Shown here: in pieces, positions 11,499 to 23,730 of the stretch
How positions within the stretch are numbered: the stretch's first letter is position 1
Layout of the letters: every line of letters begins with the position of its first letter
Assembly (NCBI GenBank): GCA_963513935.1
Contig: OY740768.1
Coordinates: 22,195,177 to 22,259,176 of the forward strand
Length of the DNA stretch: 64,000 nt
From: Aphrophora alni
Lineage: Eukaryota > Arthropoda > Insecta > Hemiptera > Aphrophoridae
Direction: 5' to 3'
Position numbers and translations under genes: made by a program
The notes under the pieces: generated by a model
What the model was told of the DNA's origin: nothing
Database searches by the model: none
The model's input: the letters and a program-made list of their open reading frames with translations, nothing else

Positions 11499-14400
11499 CT
11501 AATATTATCTCACAAGTCAAGCTCAATATTTATTTATAATTAAATAATAAATATTTGTATTAGGGGACAATTTTAATCCTCCATAAATATTAAAACTACC
11601 TATTTATTTAAAAACTTCATATATCGAATGTTTTATCGGATTTGACTCTATATTACTAAAAAGATAGTCACATTGTAATCCTTAGGATGATTAAATCCTT
11701 TCAGGATGCCTGGAATCTGTCATCCCCACCCAATCCTCAGAAAACTACATCTAAAATTTATCTCTCATTTGTTGTTTCACTAAACAGTTCAAAATGTCAT
11801 CATCAGTATATGTTTGCTCAGATTGAAGAAATATCAGTTGGGAAAATAAAACAATTAGCAATGAAACTTATTAATTAATTAAATAGATACCAGGGTCTTT
11901 TGTGTTAATTTTAAATGTTTATTTTTAAGACAAGAAAACTTATCTTCTATTTTAATGACAGAAGATAAATTGCTTTAGAATTAGTAACTAAAATACAAAT
12001 AAATAATGCACAAAGGTATGTTATGTTTTTACACTTCTGACTACAGTTAAGAAAATTGTCTATTTGTGCTACACTTTTTTTAACATAATTTTAGTTATTT
12101 ATTAAATCTATGTTCCCTGGAGTTACATTCACAGCTATAAAAAACACCATAGTTATGGAACTACTGATACTTTATAAAATGCCAATAATACTGTAAACTT
12201 TAATATAATTTCAATTCCTTCAATATATTAACAAATCGAAAAAAAAACTTTCATAATAGGCTAATCAAACGTAATATGTATTGACAGAAACTTTGTAATT
12301 GAACAAAACCATTGGGAGAATTCGAAACAAATTTAAATTCTTGACGTCTGCGTGAAGTGAAATCTTAGTCCATATATTTACGTTCTTATTAATCCTGAAC
12401 GAAATATAATATCACAGTCCTGTTCTGGGGAAACGGTAAAACATTGTAGGATGAAAGACAACATTTAAAATTAAAAGGAATTTCTAAATCTATCTAATTA
12501 CTACAGACCCTCGGCTTTGTGAATTCCTGTTTGTCTTTGGAGAAATATAAAGGATTAAAAACATTTTATTTCTGAAAACTTAAGCAATGGAGCAAAGATA
12601 AAAATAGGTTAAATTTAGTAGAAATAATTAAAATTATTGTTATTGTTTTTATTAAACATACCCAAAAAATGTTATCGCCATTTATCTGTATGTATATTAT
12701 CTGTATTTATAAAATGAAATATTTCTTTTCAATAATTTTCCCAAAATCATCCGTCATATCACTGAGCTCAGAATTTTCATGTTAGATAAATTTACCTATC
12801 AAGGTTTTTTGATATAACATCCCAATAATATCCTGTTCCCACCCTAAGGCGTTGGATGTCAACTTTTTACCCTTCTCTAACAAACGACAGCTTGTCTGAA
12901 CCCTTTGTAGAGAGATTCTAAGTGCCAATTAATTTCTGTGTTCTCTGCAATTCAACCTTTATTACTTACAAAGGTCTGGGTTTTATGTGTTTTTTTAGTT
13001 GTTATTATATTTTATGTGCATATTTTTTAAAGATTTTAGTTTGAAGTCTTTATTTAAAATAGTATATAAATGGTTAAATAAGTTTATCAATAATGACTTA
13101 TGAAACACTGTTATTTTATGAAAATAAGATTATTTAGTTCTAAAGATAAGTATCATAACAAGTTTATTAAAAAAATATATATTAAAAATACAAATAGTGC
13201 ACAGTACTAATTACAAACTTTTCAAAATATTTTCCTCAGAAATAAACTTGAAAATAGCCATGTGTAAATTACAAAAAAAAATTTATCGCTATTTTTACTT
13301 CGCTATTCTTGTTTCTAATATTGTTGTAGAATAAACTCAATAGAACATTGGAGGAAATGTAATATTATCTCAAAGAGAAAAAAATAGATTCAAAACTACT
13401 GCTTGTGTCTTTATAGTTAAACTCACCTCTCGTCTATGGAATACTGTTCATTTTGTAAACGTTTCATTCTTTTTTAAATATAAATAGTCAACTTGTCTAC
13501 AAACTTCTTTGCAAATCAATATAAAAGTTTTATGGACTGTATTGTTAACTAATATTTTGTTTAAACATAATCAAAATAGTTATTCGTTTTAGGTTTTATT
13601 GAAAGTCCATTATAATAGATTCAGCATGTCTACATTCCTTCGCTTCAGTCGACTGCCAACTTTTATCAAAATACCTTTATATCTTGTAATTAAACAATAA
13701 ATTTCAAATAAGTGTATTGGTTTTTGCAGGTGGTTTTGATCACACAATTCCACACACTGAATTTATGGGATTTTTACCTTTCACCGAGTATAATTTTATT
13801 ACTTGAATTATTGTATCCATTCATAGTAGGTTATTAGGAACGTCGATATACCAGTTTTTTTTAAATATTTTAATTTGTAAATAGGTTACATTGCTGTTTT
13901 AGAAAGTACGATTAAAGATTTCCACAACCGTAAAATAAAATAATGATTTATTTTTTTCATAGAGTGTCTATCTATATTGGATTGTTTTTATTAACATATG
14001 TTTTTGTTTATTAAGTAGTTAATTATTATGGGTTACCGCCGTTCAGTTGGAACAAAATACATGGTGAAATCATAATATTTTGATCATTTTTTTACTGTTA
14101 TCTCTGAACAATCTAATATTAATGATAGTATGCAAAAATTATAATAAAAACACACATATTGTATATCAAGTACATCACCGGAATTACAGAAAACTAAACG
14201 TTTATACGACATTATGATACACATTTTGGTGTTAGTATGATTAGATCAACTTTTAAATGCCTTTTTGCCTTTCGTTTTAAAATAAGTAATAACAAAATTT
14301 AACATATTTATTTTTAAAACCGTGTATTATTAACACATCTTCTTTCATATAAATAGTGACAATATTCTACTGGAATATAATTTGTAACCCTACAAGGAAT

Positions 14401-14529
14401 GTCTACGGATGTTTCCACTTTTAGAACAAAGCTCTGTCTAGAACACTACATGAGAGAAGTGTGTAGACTAAAAGAAAAAGTCTACACACTTTTTCCGTGC
14501 TCCTATTCCTGCTTGTTTGATCTCGCACA

Positions 14530-14680
14530 TCCTGATATTGGGTAATGTTTGTTGCTCCAGGCACAAACAAGAAATGCAATACACCTTTGTCCATAGTCAG
14601 GTTTACTAAAGATATTAAATGTTGGTAGTCCCATTCAGGACCAAATGTTACTTTCAGGCTGAACACGGTTGTGTAAGTTT
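14530..14680 (-). pseudogene. Possible exon-like segment, decayed in block B (weak)
   Basis: A minus-strand open frame of 81 codons (14,421-14,666) has an unusually protein-like composition (phrases VTFGPEWDYQHL and FVPGATNITQYQDV). An AG dinucleotide ('ccgtgttcag') sits just before the stretch. The block B counterpart at about 27,105-27,245 aligns but has stops and indels. Either this was an exon of a duplicated gene that has decayed, or it is a chance frame in a duplicated non-coding stretch. A 12-bp perfect hairpin (agtgtgtagact) at about 14,458-14,492 exists only in copy A. No protein family is recognised. Confidence 0.2.
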
Positions 14681-15023
14681 TAAATTATTTAATTCTAATG
14701 TTTTGAATCATTAACATTATATATATATAACCTATTTACGAGATAACATAAGGTGGCATATATCTCACAAGAATTTAGAAAAAAATAAAATAAACACATT
14801 AATTTAATACATCAATCTACAATATGTTCTCCTGAAACACGTAGATTAAAAAAATTCTCACAATTAAGATTTATTTTAAAATGGGAACATAAAAAAATTA
14901 AAAACTACCATTTTTCTTTTTATTAAAAAAATGTAAATCATACCGCGCACACTCACATTGAAAATTTAATATCGGACTATGGCCGTTGATATTAAAAATA
15001 TATGCGAACCCTTTGACCCTAAT

Positions 15024-15120
15024 GTGCGGCAGTTGTAACTTTATTTATTGCACATGTTATAACGTACTTCTGCTTTGCGTTACGCATCGATGTAAATATT
15101 ACCTGAACTAAACTTTGAAA
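15024..15120. other. 97-bp strongly conserved element, copy A
   Basis: It aligns without gaps to 27,598-27,694 with 6 differences in 97 bases counted by hand, while flanking sequence of the two blocks is heavily diverged and full of indels. It includes ttatttattgcacatgttat, an atcgat core and tgtaaatatt, whose reverse matches the forkhead-type TATTTACA pattern. A second phrase, gccgttgatatta (about 14,983-14,995), is shared just upstream. Both strands have a short frame that stays open through the core, but neither shows a clear excess of silent changes (one of four in the core). A regulatory element is more likely than an exon, but not proven. Confidence 0.7.
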
Positions 15121-15920
15121 CTAATATTTATAGTAGTGGGGAAAATACAGAGAGTGTGTTTTATTTAAAAAATGACAAATCTAAACCTGCTGTTTATATT
15201 GTTTATATAATTATTCATTAATAACAACAAATTTTGTTGTTGTATTGCTCCGTTTTCTTTGTATTTTCATAACCAGAATATAGTTTCGATTAATTATTGT
15301 AAAACGTATTCACTTTCGTGCATTCATAATACGTTTCGTAGTTTAAGAAAATTTAAAAAATATATTTTCGATACGCAGTGTGTCCCTGTTGCTATTTTTG
15401 TTGTCATGTATAAACAGCCACGAAAATAGAGACATCAAATAATAATTACATTCAGGGGCTTTTGTATATTCACGTATTAAAACTCAAAAATGCCCAATAA
15501 CAACTCTAAAATGACGTTGATTTGAGGAACCAGAACACTCTAATTTCTTTAAAACTTTGAACATTATAATTGTCCATATAACTTTGATCAATAACGTTTT
15601 TCACGCAGACATGAATGACGATATTGTCAATATTATGATTTCGAACTCTGGCCTCCCAATAAAAGTTTAGATTTACAAACCAGGCTCAACGTTAGTTGGA
15701 AACTATTATAGCAATAAAAATTAAATATACATAGCAGTTAAAAAATTTAATTTCTCTCTGGTGTTCGTTTTAGAATTTCTGCTGAATAAAAACAGGAGTT
15801 TATTTACGAGTTGTTCAAACTGTTTTGTTTTTAGACAAAGATATATTAACCTGCTGACCAAAGTTAAACACAAAATCATTGCTCAATCTCCTAGTATATC
15901 CAAACTAAACACAGGCTTGT

Positions 15921-16760
15921 GTTATAGAAGATGGTACAAATGGACAGGTTTCATCTGCGCTTTGGAGTTTGGGTGCGCAGTGGGTCTAGGCATGGTCTAA
16001 GCAGCAGTGAGGTGGTGGGGGAAGCGGCCGCCTCAGTCTGTGTCGGGTGTTGGTACTAAAACGATGTCTGAAAGACCGCTGGATCGTGGACAGTAGTCGG
16101 CGCCGACTGTTTCCCCTACAATGCCTCTGTCCCCACACTGCCTCGAACTACAAACTTGTACCTCCCCTTCACGCGCAGCTCACAGCTCAGATGAAACCTG
16201 TTCATTTATATTTGGTATTTATATTGAAGTTCGTGTGTAATACCAATACAATAAAGATCAGTGGTTCAGTATATTATGATTTTAATACTATCACAATAGT
16301 ATTATTCAGTTTCTAATATTATCAGTGCCTGAGTTATATAGTGGACTTAACCCTGAGCGAAAACAATTTTGTGACAAAATCACAATAAATCTAATCTTTC
16401 CTCCTAAAGGCTGATCTGTACAAGCTTAATAAAAGATCAAAGTGCACTTGTTTACTCACATTATCCCGATGCTCAAATGTGCCAGCTTCCATTAGTCCTT
16501 AACTCCACAAGGCTTCCCCTGCAATTTTGATTTGTTTATTTCCCTCAATTGCCTAGTCCTTCCGGTGATCTACCGCGAAGACTGTCCTATTCCCCGGCAA
16601 CTGGCCGTCAAATACAATTGAGTTGACCTAACCTCACTTACCCTATGTTTCTGCATCTTATCGCAACTATTATCTATCCTATGGCATCTATCCAATTAAA
16701 TTTTTAACCATCTAATTTAATCCTAAAATTACCTAAAATCCAAAAAAATTTTAAATATAT
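15921..16760. mobile_element. Dispersed element, copy 1, carrying a nested GC-rich foldback
   Basis: Block A is interrupted here relative to block B: alignment stops after 'aaacacaggcttgtg' and resumes near 16,770. The outer element starts gttatagaaga and includes ttggtatttatattgaagtt, 'actatcaca-atagtatta' and a C-rich stretch at 16,450-16,640. It recurs at 44,369-44,965 over its whole length except for 15,937-16,210. It has no recognisable coding frame and no clear terminal repeats, so its class is unknown. The 79-, 89- and 98-aa frames in the two copies are not conserved between them. Confidence 0.75.
15937..16210. mobile_element. Nested GC-rich foldback insertion
   Basis: The arms at 15,937-15,978 and about 16,165-16,206 are imperfect inverted repeats (tggacaggtttcatctg against cagatgaaacctgttca). 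The interior is much GC-richer than anything nearby, with gcggccgcc at about 16,025 and a 14-bp perfect palindrome, agtcggcgccgact, at 16,095-16,108. The second copy of the host element at 44,369 reads straight across (ggta|attggt), giving an empty-site comparison. It is most simply a nested insertion in copy 1; deletion from copy 2 is the alternative. Confidence 0.65.
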
Positions 16761-16769
16761 TTATGTATT

Positions 16770-17690
16770 TGAGTTTGAAAAATCAATAACCTAATAACCT
16801 TACTGATTGTCGATTGCCTTCAAAATGTAGTCCCTATTTCAGCTTTTTCTTCTGAACTAGTAGAAATATTTTTGAAATGGCCCATTGGAAAGATCTACAA
16901 AAATAACATTCTTTATAATACTTATCCATAAATTATATGATTTTTAAATACTTATTCAACAAAAATGATGATAAAATATTTCTACAGAGATATAATAATG
17001 TTTTTTGTATATATAATATTTAACTATTTATAAACAACGGTAAATGTTAACACTTTGAAATATTTAAAAGTAACTTCTGTAAAATACCGCAACTGCAATC
17101 AATAAATAATTTATTAACATAATCTAAAGCAATGAATTTGTAGGGGAAAATGTTTGTTCGATCTGCAGGTTCAATGTCATCTTTCTATCTATAACTCTGA
17201 ACGTGGCAATATTTTGTGAGTTAATGATAATACATTTATCTTGAAATCATAAAAGGTACGATTATCAAAAATATATAGGCCTACACCTTTTTAGTTGATG
17301 AAATCATTATTTTTGTGTCCATGGTTTTTCCTCATTAGTGGTCCCCAAATTTTCATTGTCGCCAATTAAATTTTAATAGCAAAATATACAGCGAACAAAA
17401 ACCCATTGTACAAATTGAGAACAAAATCATCAAACGGTTGGGGGCAGATGACATACAGATATTTTTAAAGAAAATATGCTTTGTGAATTTAGGGGGGCAC
17501 AAAGTGATATACGCGAATATCAACGAAAATATGAATAGGGTTTTTGTTTATTATTTACTAAACATTTCTCTCTACATAGTTGAAAAATATAAATAATTAT
17601 CTAAAAAAAAATAAATAATAAATTACCTAGGTTATTTGTTTCACACTTAAATAGATAATGAATTATTTTTCATTAGAATACTAACCCAAG
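16770..17690. other. Tail of block A, no gene seen
   Basis: AT-rich sequence aligning in patches with B about 28,340-29,150 (for example gagtttg...attaccttc-like phrases and gcaatgaatt). No gene, RNA or insertion is supported. Confidence 0.5.
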
Positions 17691-17960
17691 AAAGTGTTCT
17701 CTGGTTTCTATTGAAAAAGTAATTTATTTTAATTTGATATTTTCTTACAAAAAAAAGAATCCTAATAAAAATAGTTTATAAATTGCTGAGCTGCAGTACA
17801 ATTCGCCAAAAGATGTTTTATTTTTCCACCGTTTCTATTGTTTCATTACATTCCTGAGGTATAACAAACATTACTTCTCTATGACACAAATTCTTCCTAC
17901 TTGAATGACAAATGAAATATTTATACGAAGCTGAAAGACCGAGTCACAATAAAGTAATAG
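17690..17960 (+). repeat. Block-start segment, copy B
   Basis: Aligned with copy A by tttttccaccgtttctattg, ttcattacattcctgaggta and a gctgaaagacc phrase. See copy A at 8,240 for the shared architecture. Confidence 0.7.
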
Positions 17961-18419
17961 GCTACTGTATTTTTTTAAAATGGGAAAGATTTCAACAGCT
18001 TTTAAAAGAAATATATGCTCGTGGAATATATCGGAGAAAAATAAAATAAACCCTGATAGTTTACAATATTATTTTGAATTATCCGATTTACTTGGGAGTA
18101 TAATTTCCATTCATATTTGGTTTGGCACATTGGATTACCTTGAATGAAATTGGTCGATATCACTTTGTGCGATTTTGTGATATTCTAGAATTCATTTTCA
18201 CTTTTACCCATTAGCTTTCGATCTAGCTCTTTTTTCTAAGATGGTCTTTTGGTTTTGTGTAATAAAAAACACTAAAACTACTATAGTTCGTTATTGAAAA
18301 TTTAAAAAAAGTTTTTACCTCGATTAAATTTAGTATTTATTAAACTAAAATTTACCCTGTTATAGTTAAGGTTGCAAACTAAAATTAATTTATGCCAGAT
18401 ATTGCTAATTATATACACA

Positions 18420-19080
18420 CAGAGTGTTCCAAAAGTATGGAGGATTTTTGAATGGATTAAAATAGAAAAATATAATTTCGTGAATGTATTTGGATAAATA
18501 TGACCTGATTTTAAACAAATTTCAACCCGAACCCCACAGGAGTTCCTGAGGGGCAACTCAAAGTTTGATAAACCAAATTTATTATAATTTAACATCCCTA
18601 TGATTTATTAGTATTTAATAAATTTTATTTTAAATGGAAAATTTTTACGTAAGTTACAAGAAGTATTGATAAAAATCTAATAATAAAAATAAAAATTACA
18701 GTATTATTAAATAAATACTAAAGCTTAACTAACCGAATTTTCTGATCACTCATTTTGACTGATATTTGATAAAATTATAACGTAGGCAATACACCGTAGG
18801 CAAAAATATAAAATTACTGAAACATCACTAAAGCAATAAATTTTTGAAAAACGCAGACTCTACACTTTTAAATTACTAAATCACAACAGAATCTCAAAGT
18901 GTTCGCCTGTTATTTTGGTAATAAATTTACTAAATAATAATAAATCATACATGTAATTTTTTACTATCATGAATTTTTTTTTATTAAACTGTAGGGGAGT
19001 AAGTTTCAATTTATTTTAACTTTCCAAAAGTTTCATTTTCCTATTTCAATAAGTTCATAAATTACGGAGGGCTCCGATAC
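18420..19080. mobile_element. Block-B-specific insertion with a GGTGTTCC-type end
   Basis: Blocks A and C have no counterpart. The left edge, acagagtgttccaaaagtat, resembles the CAGGGTGT termini of the foldback elements at 23,731, 30,236 and 56,090. I could not find a matching inverted right end, so its extent is inferred from where block alignment breaks (about 18,300) and resumes (about 19,090). The 97-aa minus-strand frame at 18,302-18,595 lies across the edge and is judged chance. Confidence 0.4.
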
Positions 19081-19879
19081 GTATTGAACCCCCCAGTATA
19101 TCTTACCGTTTAAAGGTACTTAAAATAAATCTGTACCATGTAAAATATATGATTGACATTTCACAGGCCGTATATTGCTGTAGGGCGTTAGTATATTTAT
19201 AATTTCCAAGGGATGATGTTACATTTCAAACTATACCGACCCACTGATTTTGTTCAGCAGACATAACATTTTATTTAAGTGTGGAGGAGCTTAATACAAC
19301 TTTTAGTTAAAATTGAGTTTATACATTATTTAACTTTATGCGTTTCTTTATTTTATTACGTACGGTTTGGTAACTCCCCAGGTTTCTAAATTACATTAAT
19401 TCGTTTCACTCATCTCAGTGACTATCTTTGATTTACTGCTCTCGTGTTACTCTCAAGGTTACGTTCATTTAATTATAAGTCTAGTTTCTCATTAAACCAC
19501 ATACATAGAGATTAAATGGTGCCAATATATCACATGACACACTAGAACTAATTAAGTAATTGCTTTCACAGAGGAAACAGGTTTATTGCATTCCAGTCAG
19601 CCGATATTACCTGCTAAGTGTAAGGACACGTAATGGACTTTTAATGATGAATGCTTTGTGTATGAAACGTTGTAAATACTTTTAGTAGCACTTTTCGCAG
19701 TACACATTTAAGTTGTATTAATACAACTTATGTTTCCTTAAACTTATAATTAAAACTGTTTGTTTAACCAAAAATCATTACTTAGGTGAATCGGTATATT
19801 CTGTTTAAAATTTATTTCATCCTTCAATTGTAATTACGGCAGTTTTAAAGTCCGGTTTGTTAAAAAAAAAACTAAATAA

Positions 19880-21700
19880 AAACCGTGAAAATGGATATTG
19901 AGACGCACTGAATCAGACCCAGTACGTTGGAACTACATAAAAATATGTTAGACATTAGAAAGAGAGCTACGGATAAACTTTAAATGATGTGTCAACATGA
20001 AGAAAGGTTAAGGGAAAGAATACGATTCTCCAACAAAGCTAAACAAATTTAATGGAGAAATATACATCCTATAAAAAAACAAAAGCACTAATTATAAAAA
20101 TGTCAATATTATTAATTTTTCTTTTTATAAGTGAATAATAACAATAAAATACAACGGATTCAAAAAATATAAGTCATTATTTTAATGTGAAAGTTATAGC
20201 CCAAAATAAACATCGAGGAAAATTCAAATTTTGAAACAATAATAACCTAAATAATGTCAATTTGCCATATTGAAACTAATAAGGAATGAGCCAATACAAA
20301 ATTTGAGAATAGTAATTTAAAAATCTGAATTAAAGGTGTTAATAGGTATAAAAGACATTTTTGTACAGGTTTTTGTAAATAAAATTTATAAATAATGTGT
20401 TAGAAATTTAAAGAATTGTAGTGATTTTTATATAAAATAATTGATAAGGTGTAATTTTTCAAAATCCAACTAATATTTTTAAATGGTCAATATAGCAGTG
20501 TATTTATATCCGCCATATCCGGAGAATTGTTTAAAAAAATTAGTCAAATCAATCCAAGGTTACAATTTACAAGTTTAGGTAGATCTAGGTAAATTTAGAA
20601 CAGACAATATAAACTCCTCTTTCGACACTCAGTAGGATAAACAAAAATCTAGTGAATAGACGGGAAATAAGAATATCTGATAATAACAGGGGTAGGCAAG
20701 GTTATGGGTGTATTCAAACCAATCCCCACCCTACACATTATTAATGGAACGACTCTAGAATAATTTCAAACCAAGGACCTCAAAACCCGGGCCCTTAACA
20801 AGAGAACATTCAAAATATTTTTAAAAGTAAATTTTATGTTCCCAAAAAGGCAAATATACAGCTTCGAAACTGGATTAAAAAAACTGAAATTTTGACACCA
20901 TGGACATAATTAAAATACAAAGAGATAAATTAAAACAGAGTTGAAAATAATGCCAATTAAAGAAAAACAAATTTAATTAACATAAATAATTAATCATGCA
21001 ATATAAAGGATAAATTATTAGAAGAACCAACAAATTTGAAAATTAGGGAAATTAAGCTAGGTACCAGATGTCCTGTAATTACTGCAAAAAAAAAAATATT
21101 AAAATACGGACGTGAAATCGAAACAAGGACTCAATGGTCTTTTATTATGGATTTTTTTTTTAATCAAGACGGTAAATTTCTATACTTGCCCGTTTTAATA
21201 TAGAGAGTGTCGGTCATTAAAAATTTTAAAAAATTAGAGATAAAATCTAATTACAATTTGCATAAAACAGTTAATAATAGAAGGTATAGGCCTATTGTTA
21301 TATTGAAAACCAAAATTATAATCCCCTGTAATTTGATATATAGAATCAACGCGAGAATTAACATGTGCAGAAAAAAGTTTCCATTTGAGTATGAGGGGTA
21401 ATATATAGAGAAAGATTTCCAAAATAAGAATTATGATAATGTAAACTGTGAAATAAAAGGGTTAGAAGAATGAAACGAGGGAGTAAAACTAAGTAAAATT
21501 AAATTTAATAAAACAAGATTGGGTAAGAATACGGAACACGCCAACATATCTACTGCTCAAATAGATCACTCAAATATTTATAAAAAAGAGAAATTGGGTT
21601 ATATATAGTAAATCAGGGATACGCTGTAAAGAATACTTGTAATTGCAAGATTTTTAAAACTATAAGGTACATTAAAGGGGGACGGATAATACAGCTATTC
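19880..21700 (+). other. Block-B-specific A-rich insertion, possible decayed retroelement
   Basis: Block A has about 450 bp between the flanking landmarks while block B has over 2 kb. The extra sequence is strikingly richer in A than in T on the plus strand, unlike the rest of the window. Strand-skewed A-richness is typical of the coding strand of many retroelements. No intact frame longer than about 65 codons and no LTR or domain motif was found. Overlapping frames at 21,207-21,422 on both strands look like chance. Confidence 0.35.
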
Positions 21701-22074
21701 AAGTAGATAATATTAGAGAACAAGTGAATAGTAGCAAAATCACAGAGCTACTCAATAAATAATAGTTCAGCAAAGTTTATTCTGCTTAGCTGTAAATCTT
21801 AAAGAAATGTTTAACTCTAGTATCTTTGATCTTACATACAACTTACCTATATTATTAAAATTGGGTTTATGATTTTACATTAAATAAATATGATTTATTA
21901 CCTAATGATAATGCTACAACTTGTTTCATAAATATCTAAGGTGCAAAATACCGAAGAATTAAAAATGAATTTTTGTTTTGGTCAGAGAAAGAAGAACCGA
22001 GTATTCAGAAGCTACCTTACCTAGTAAATAACATTAGATAAAAATTAATAACCAAATTATCTCTAAAATATCTT

Positions 22075-22078
<4 letters not shown>

Positions 22079-22126
<48 letters not shown>
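22079..22126. repeat. (AT)n microsatellite, about 23 units
   Basis: Pure AT dinucleotide array in block B. Confidence 0.95.
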
Positions 22127-22128
<2 letters not shown>

Positions 22129-22800
22129 CAAACCAGTTACAAACTATCAGGTGTTTAGTAACATGATTTTAAATTTCATATAAAACATGAGGTCAGCGTT
22201 TAAAACGACATCTTTAGTAACAGTCCTTATTTTTTTATAGTAAGATTTGATACCATTAGATACATAATTAAAATACTTGTCTTTTGACTTAATTATCTAA
22301 GATATAATTACGTAAGAATTTAGGAAATAACACGTTAAAACTACAGCATTATTCAAACAGTTTGTCCCATTCTTGTCTTAATTTGGATTAAAGAGGTCCA
22401 CAATAAACTTTCAGGTTGTAAGATTAATCCCCACACTGTCTATATGTCCAAGGTTGGTGATTAACGGGCAAACACTATATCCTAAATATCGTTTGGGAGG
22501 GAAAACATTCTACTGCTTAAAGAGCGACATATCTCAGAACTTATTTATCAGCAGCTCAATCTATACTCAACTTCTACTTCCAATGGGAAATGTTCAGGGA
22601 ATTCCTTTGAGCTGGAGAGATATTTGAAAACTTTATCCTCTCTTAAAGATGTATTTGAACCGAGAACTTTAACAAATGTGTTCTGGTTCATTCTATAAAA
22701 TACTAAAGTACATCTGAAGTAACCTTGGTGTTTAGAGGGGTGTTTATAGCTTTATAAAGAAAGGAAGACAAATCATAAAATAAAAGCTAAGATCGAATAC

Positions 22801-22965
22801 TATACTGGTGTCAGGGTCGTAATAGAAGAGTTGGTCGAGAGAGACCCGATAAGAAAGACAAAAGAAAGGGATCTAACACAAGACTACACACAAAAGGTGT
22901 AGATTAAGCTAAATACTCTTTGGTTTCCCAAGCCCGTACTTACTAAATCAAGCCCCTGAGGCCCA
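22801..22965 (+). repeat. Dispersed repeat family 'GTCAGGG', copy 1
   Basis: Phrases in order: ggtgtcagggt, agaagagttggtc, cccgataagaaag, gggatctaac, caagactaca, gcccgtacttactaaatc and aagcccctgag. The same order occurs at 43,775 (+), 48,525-48,720 (-) and 52,962-53,200 (+). The minus-strand 80-aa frame overlapping it is not conserved in the other copies. It is probably a non-autonomous transposon or SINE; the class cannot be decided. Confidence 0.65.
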
Positions 22966-23730
22966 TTCAAATTTTGTAAAATAAATGAAGTTTGTATGTA
23001 TAAGGTTTTATGACGAACCTGTCTTTCAGAACAGTTGTTATATTTTTCAAAGAGAGAAAATGCAGGATATTGACAAATGTACATCGAATGTTTATATTTG
23101 AGGACATATTTCGTATACACAAACATAAAATCTACTTATGTAATGCTTACAAATAAAGTTTTATCAGATTGCTATTAACTCTAATTACTAAAAACTGCAT
23201 CAAATTATAATCCTTAGGGATATAAACTACCACAAACTAGGCGATGAAGGGTTGCAAGGCAGGGTCATTGAATCAACAAGCACCCTATGATTAACAGCTT
23301 GCAGGTCTACATCGATCAACCCACCTCAACCCCTCCCGACACCACCACTTCTAAACGACACTTCTCTACCCATTTTATTAAATATCAGCAAATGTCATCC
23401 TTTAATGGTCAGTATATATAGATGTTCTGCTTAAATAAATCTCAATACTAGAAATGATTTATTTATTAAAGGAATTAAGCAATAAAACTGTAGTAATAAA
23501 GTAGATACCAGATACTCCACGTTAATTTTTAATATTTATTGTTACACTACCAAAACTGCAAAAGTGGTCCTTTTTATTAATTAATCGTTGAATATGAAGG
23601 TATTTAGAAATTGCAGCTAAAATACATACTGCGCGGGTAAAAAAATGGGAAACGATTTCATATATTTGGTTCTACGAAATTTAGAAAAACTTTCAACTCT
23701 TCATTTTAAAGTTATTGACTTTAAGTATCT

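Larger units (their letters stand above)
8100..17680 (+). repeat. Duplication block A
   Basis: Second copy of the tandem segmental array. It starts with the conserved block-start segment (8,240-8,500) and shares ordered landmarks with blocks 0 and B. The tail (13.9-17.6 kb) aligns with B 26.0-29.1 kb. The best-matched tail segments are the 97-bp conserved element (15,024-15,120 versus 27,598-27,694) and the 'aaacacaaaatcattg' segment (about 15,868 versus 28,270). Private insertions are a palindromic element (11,283-11,498), an (AT)n array and a composite GC-rich element (15,921-16,760). After the last of these, alignment with B resumes at about 16,770 (gagtttg...). No gene is recognised; its 60-89-aa frames are not conserved between blocks. 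Confidence 0.75.
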
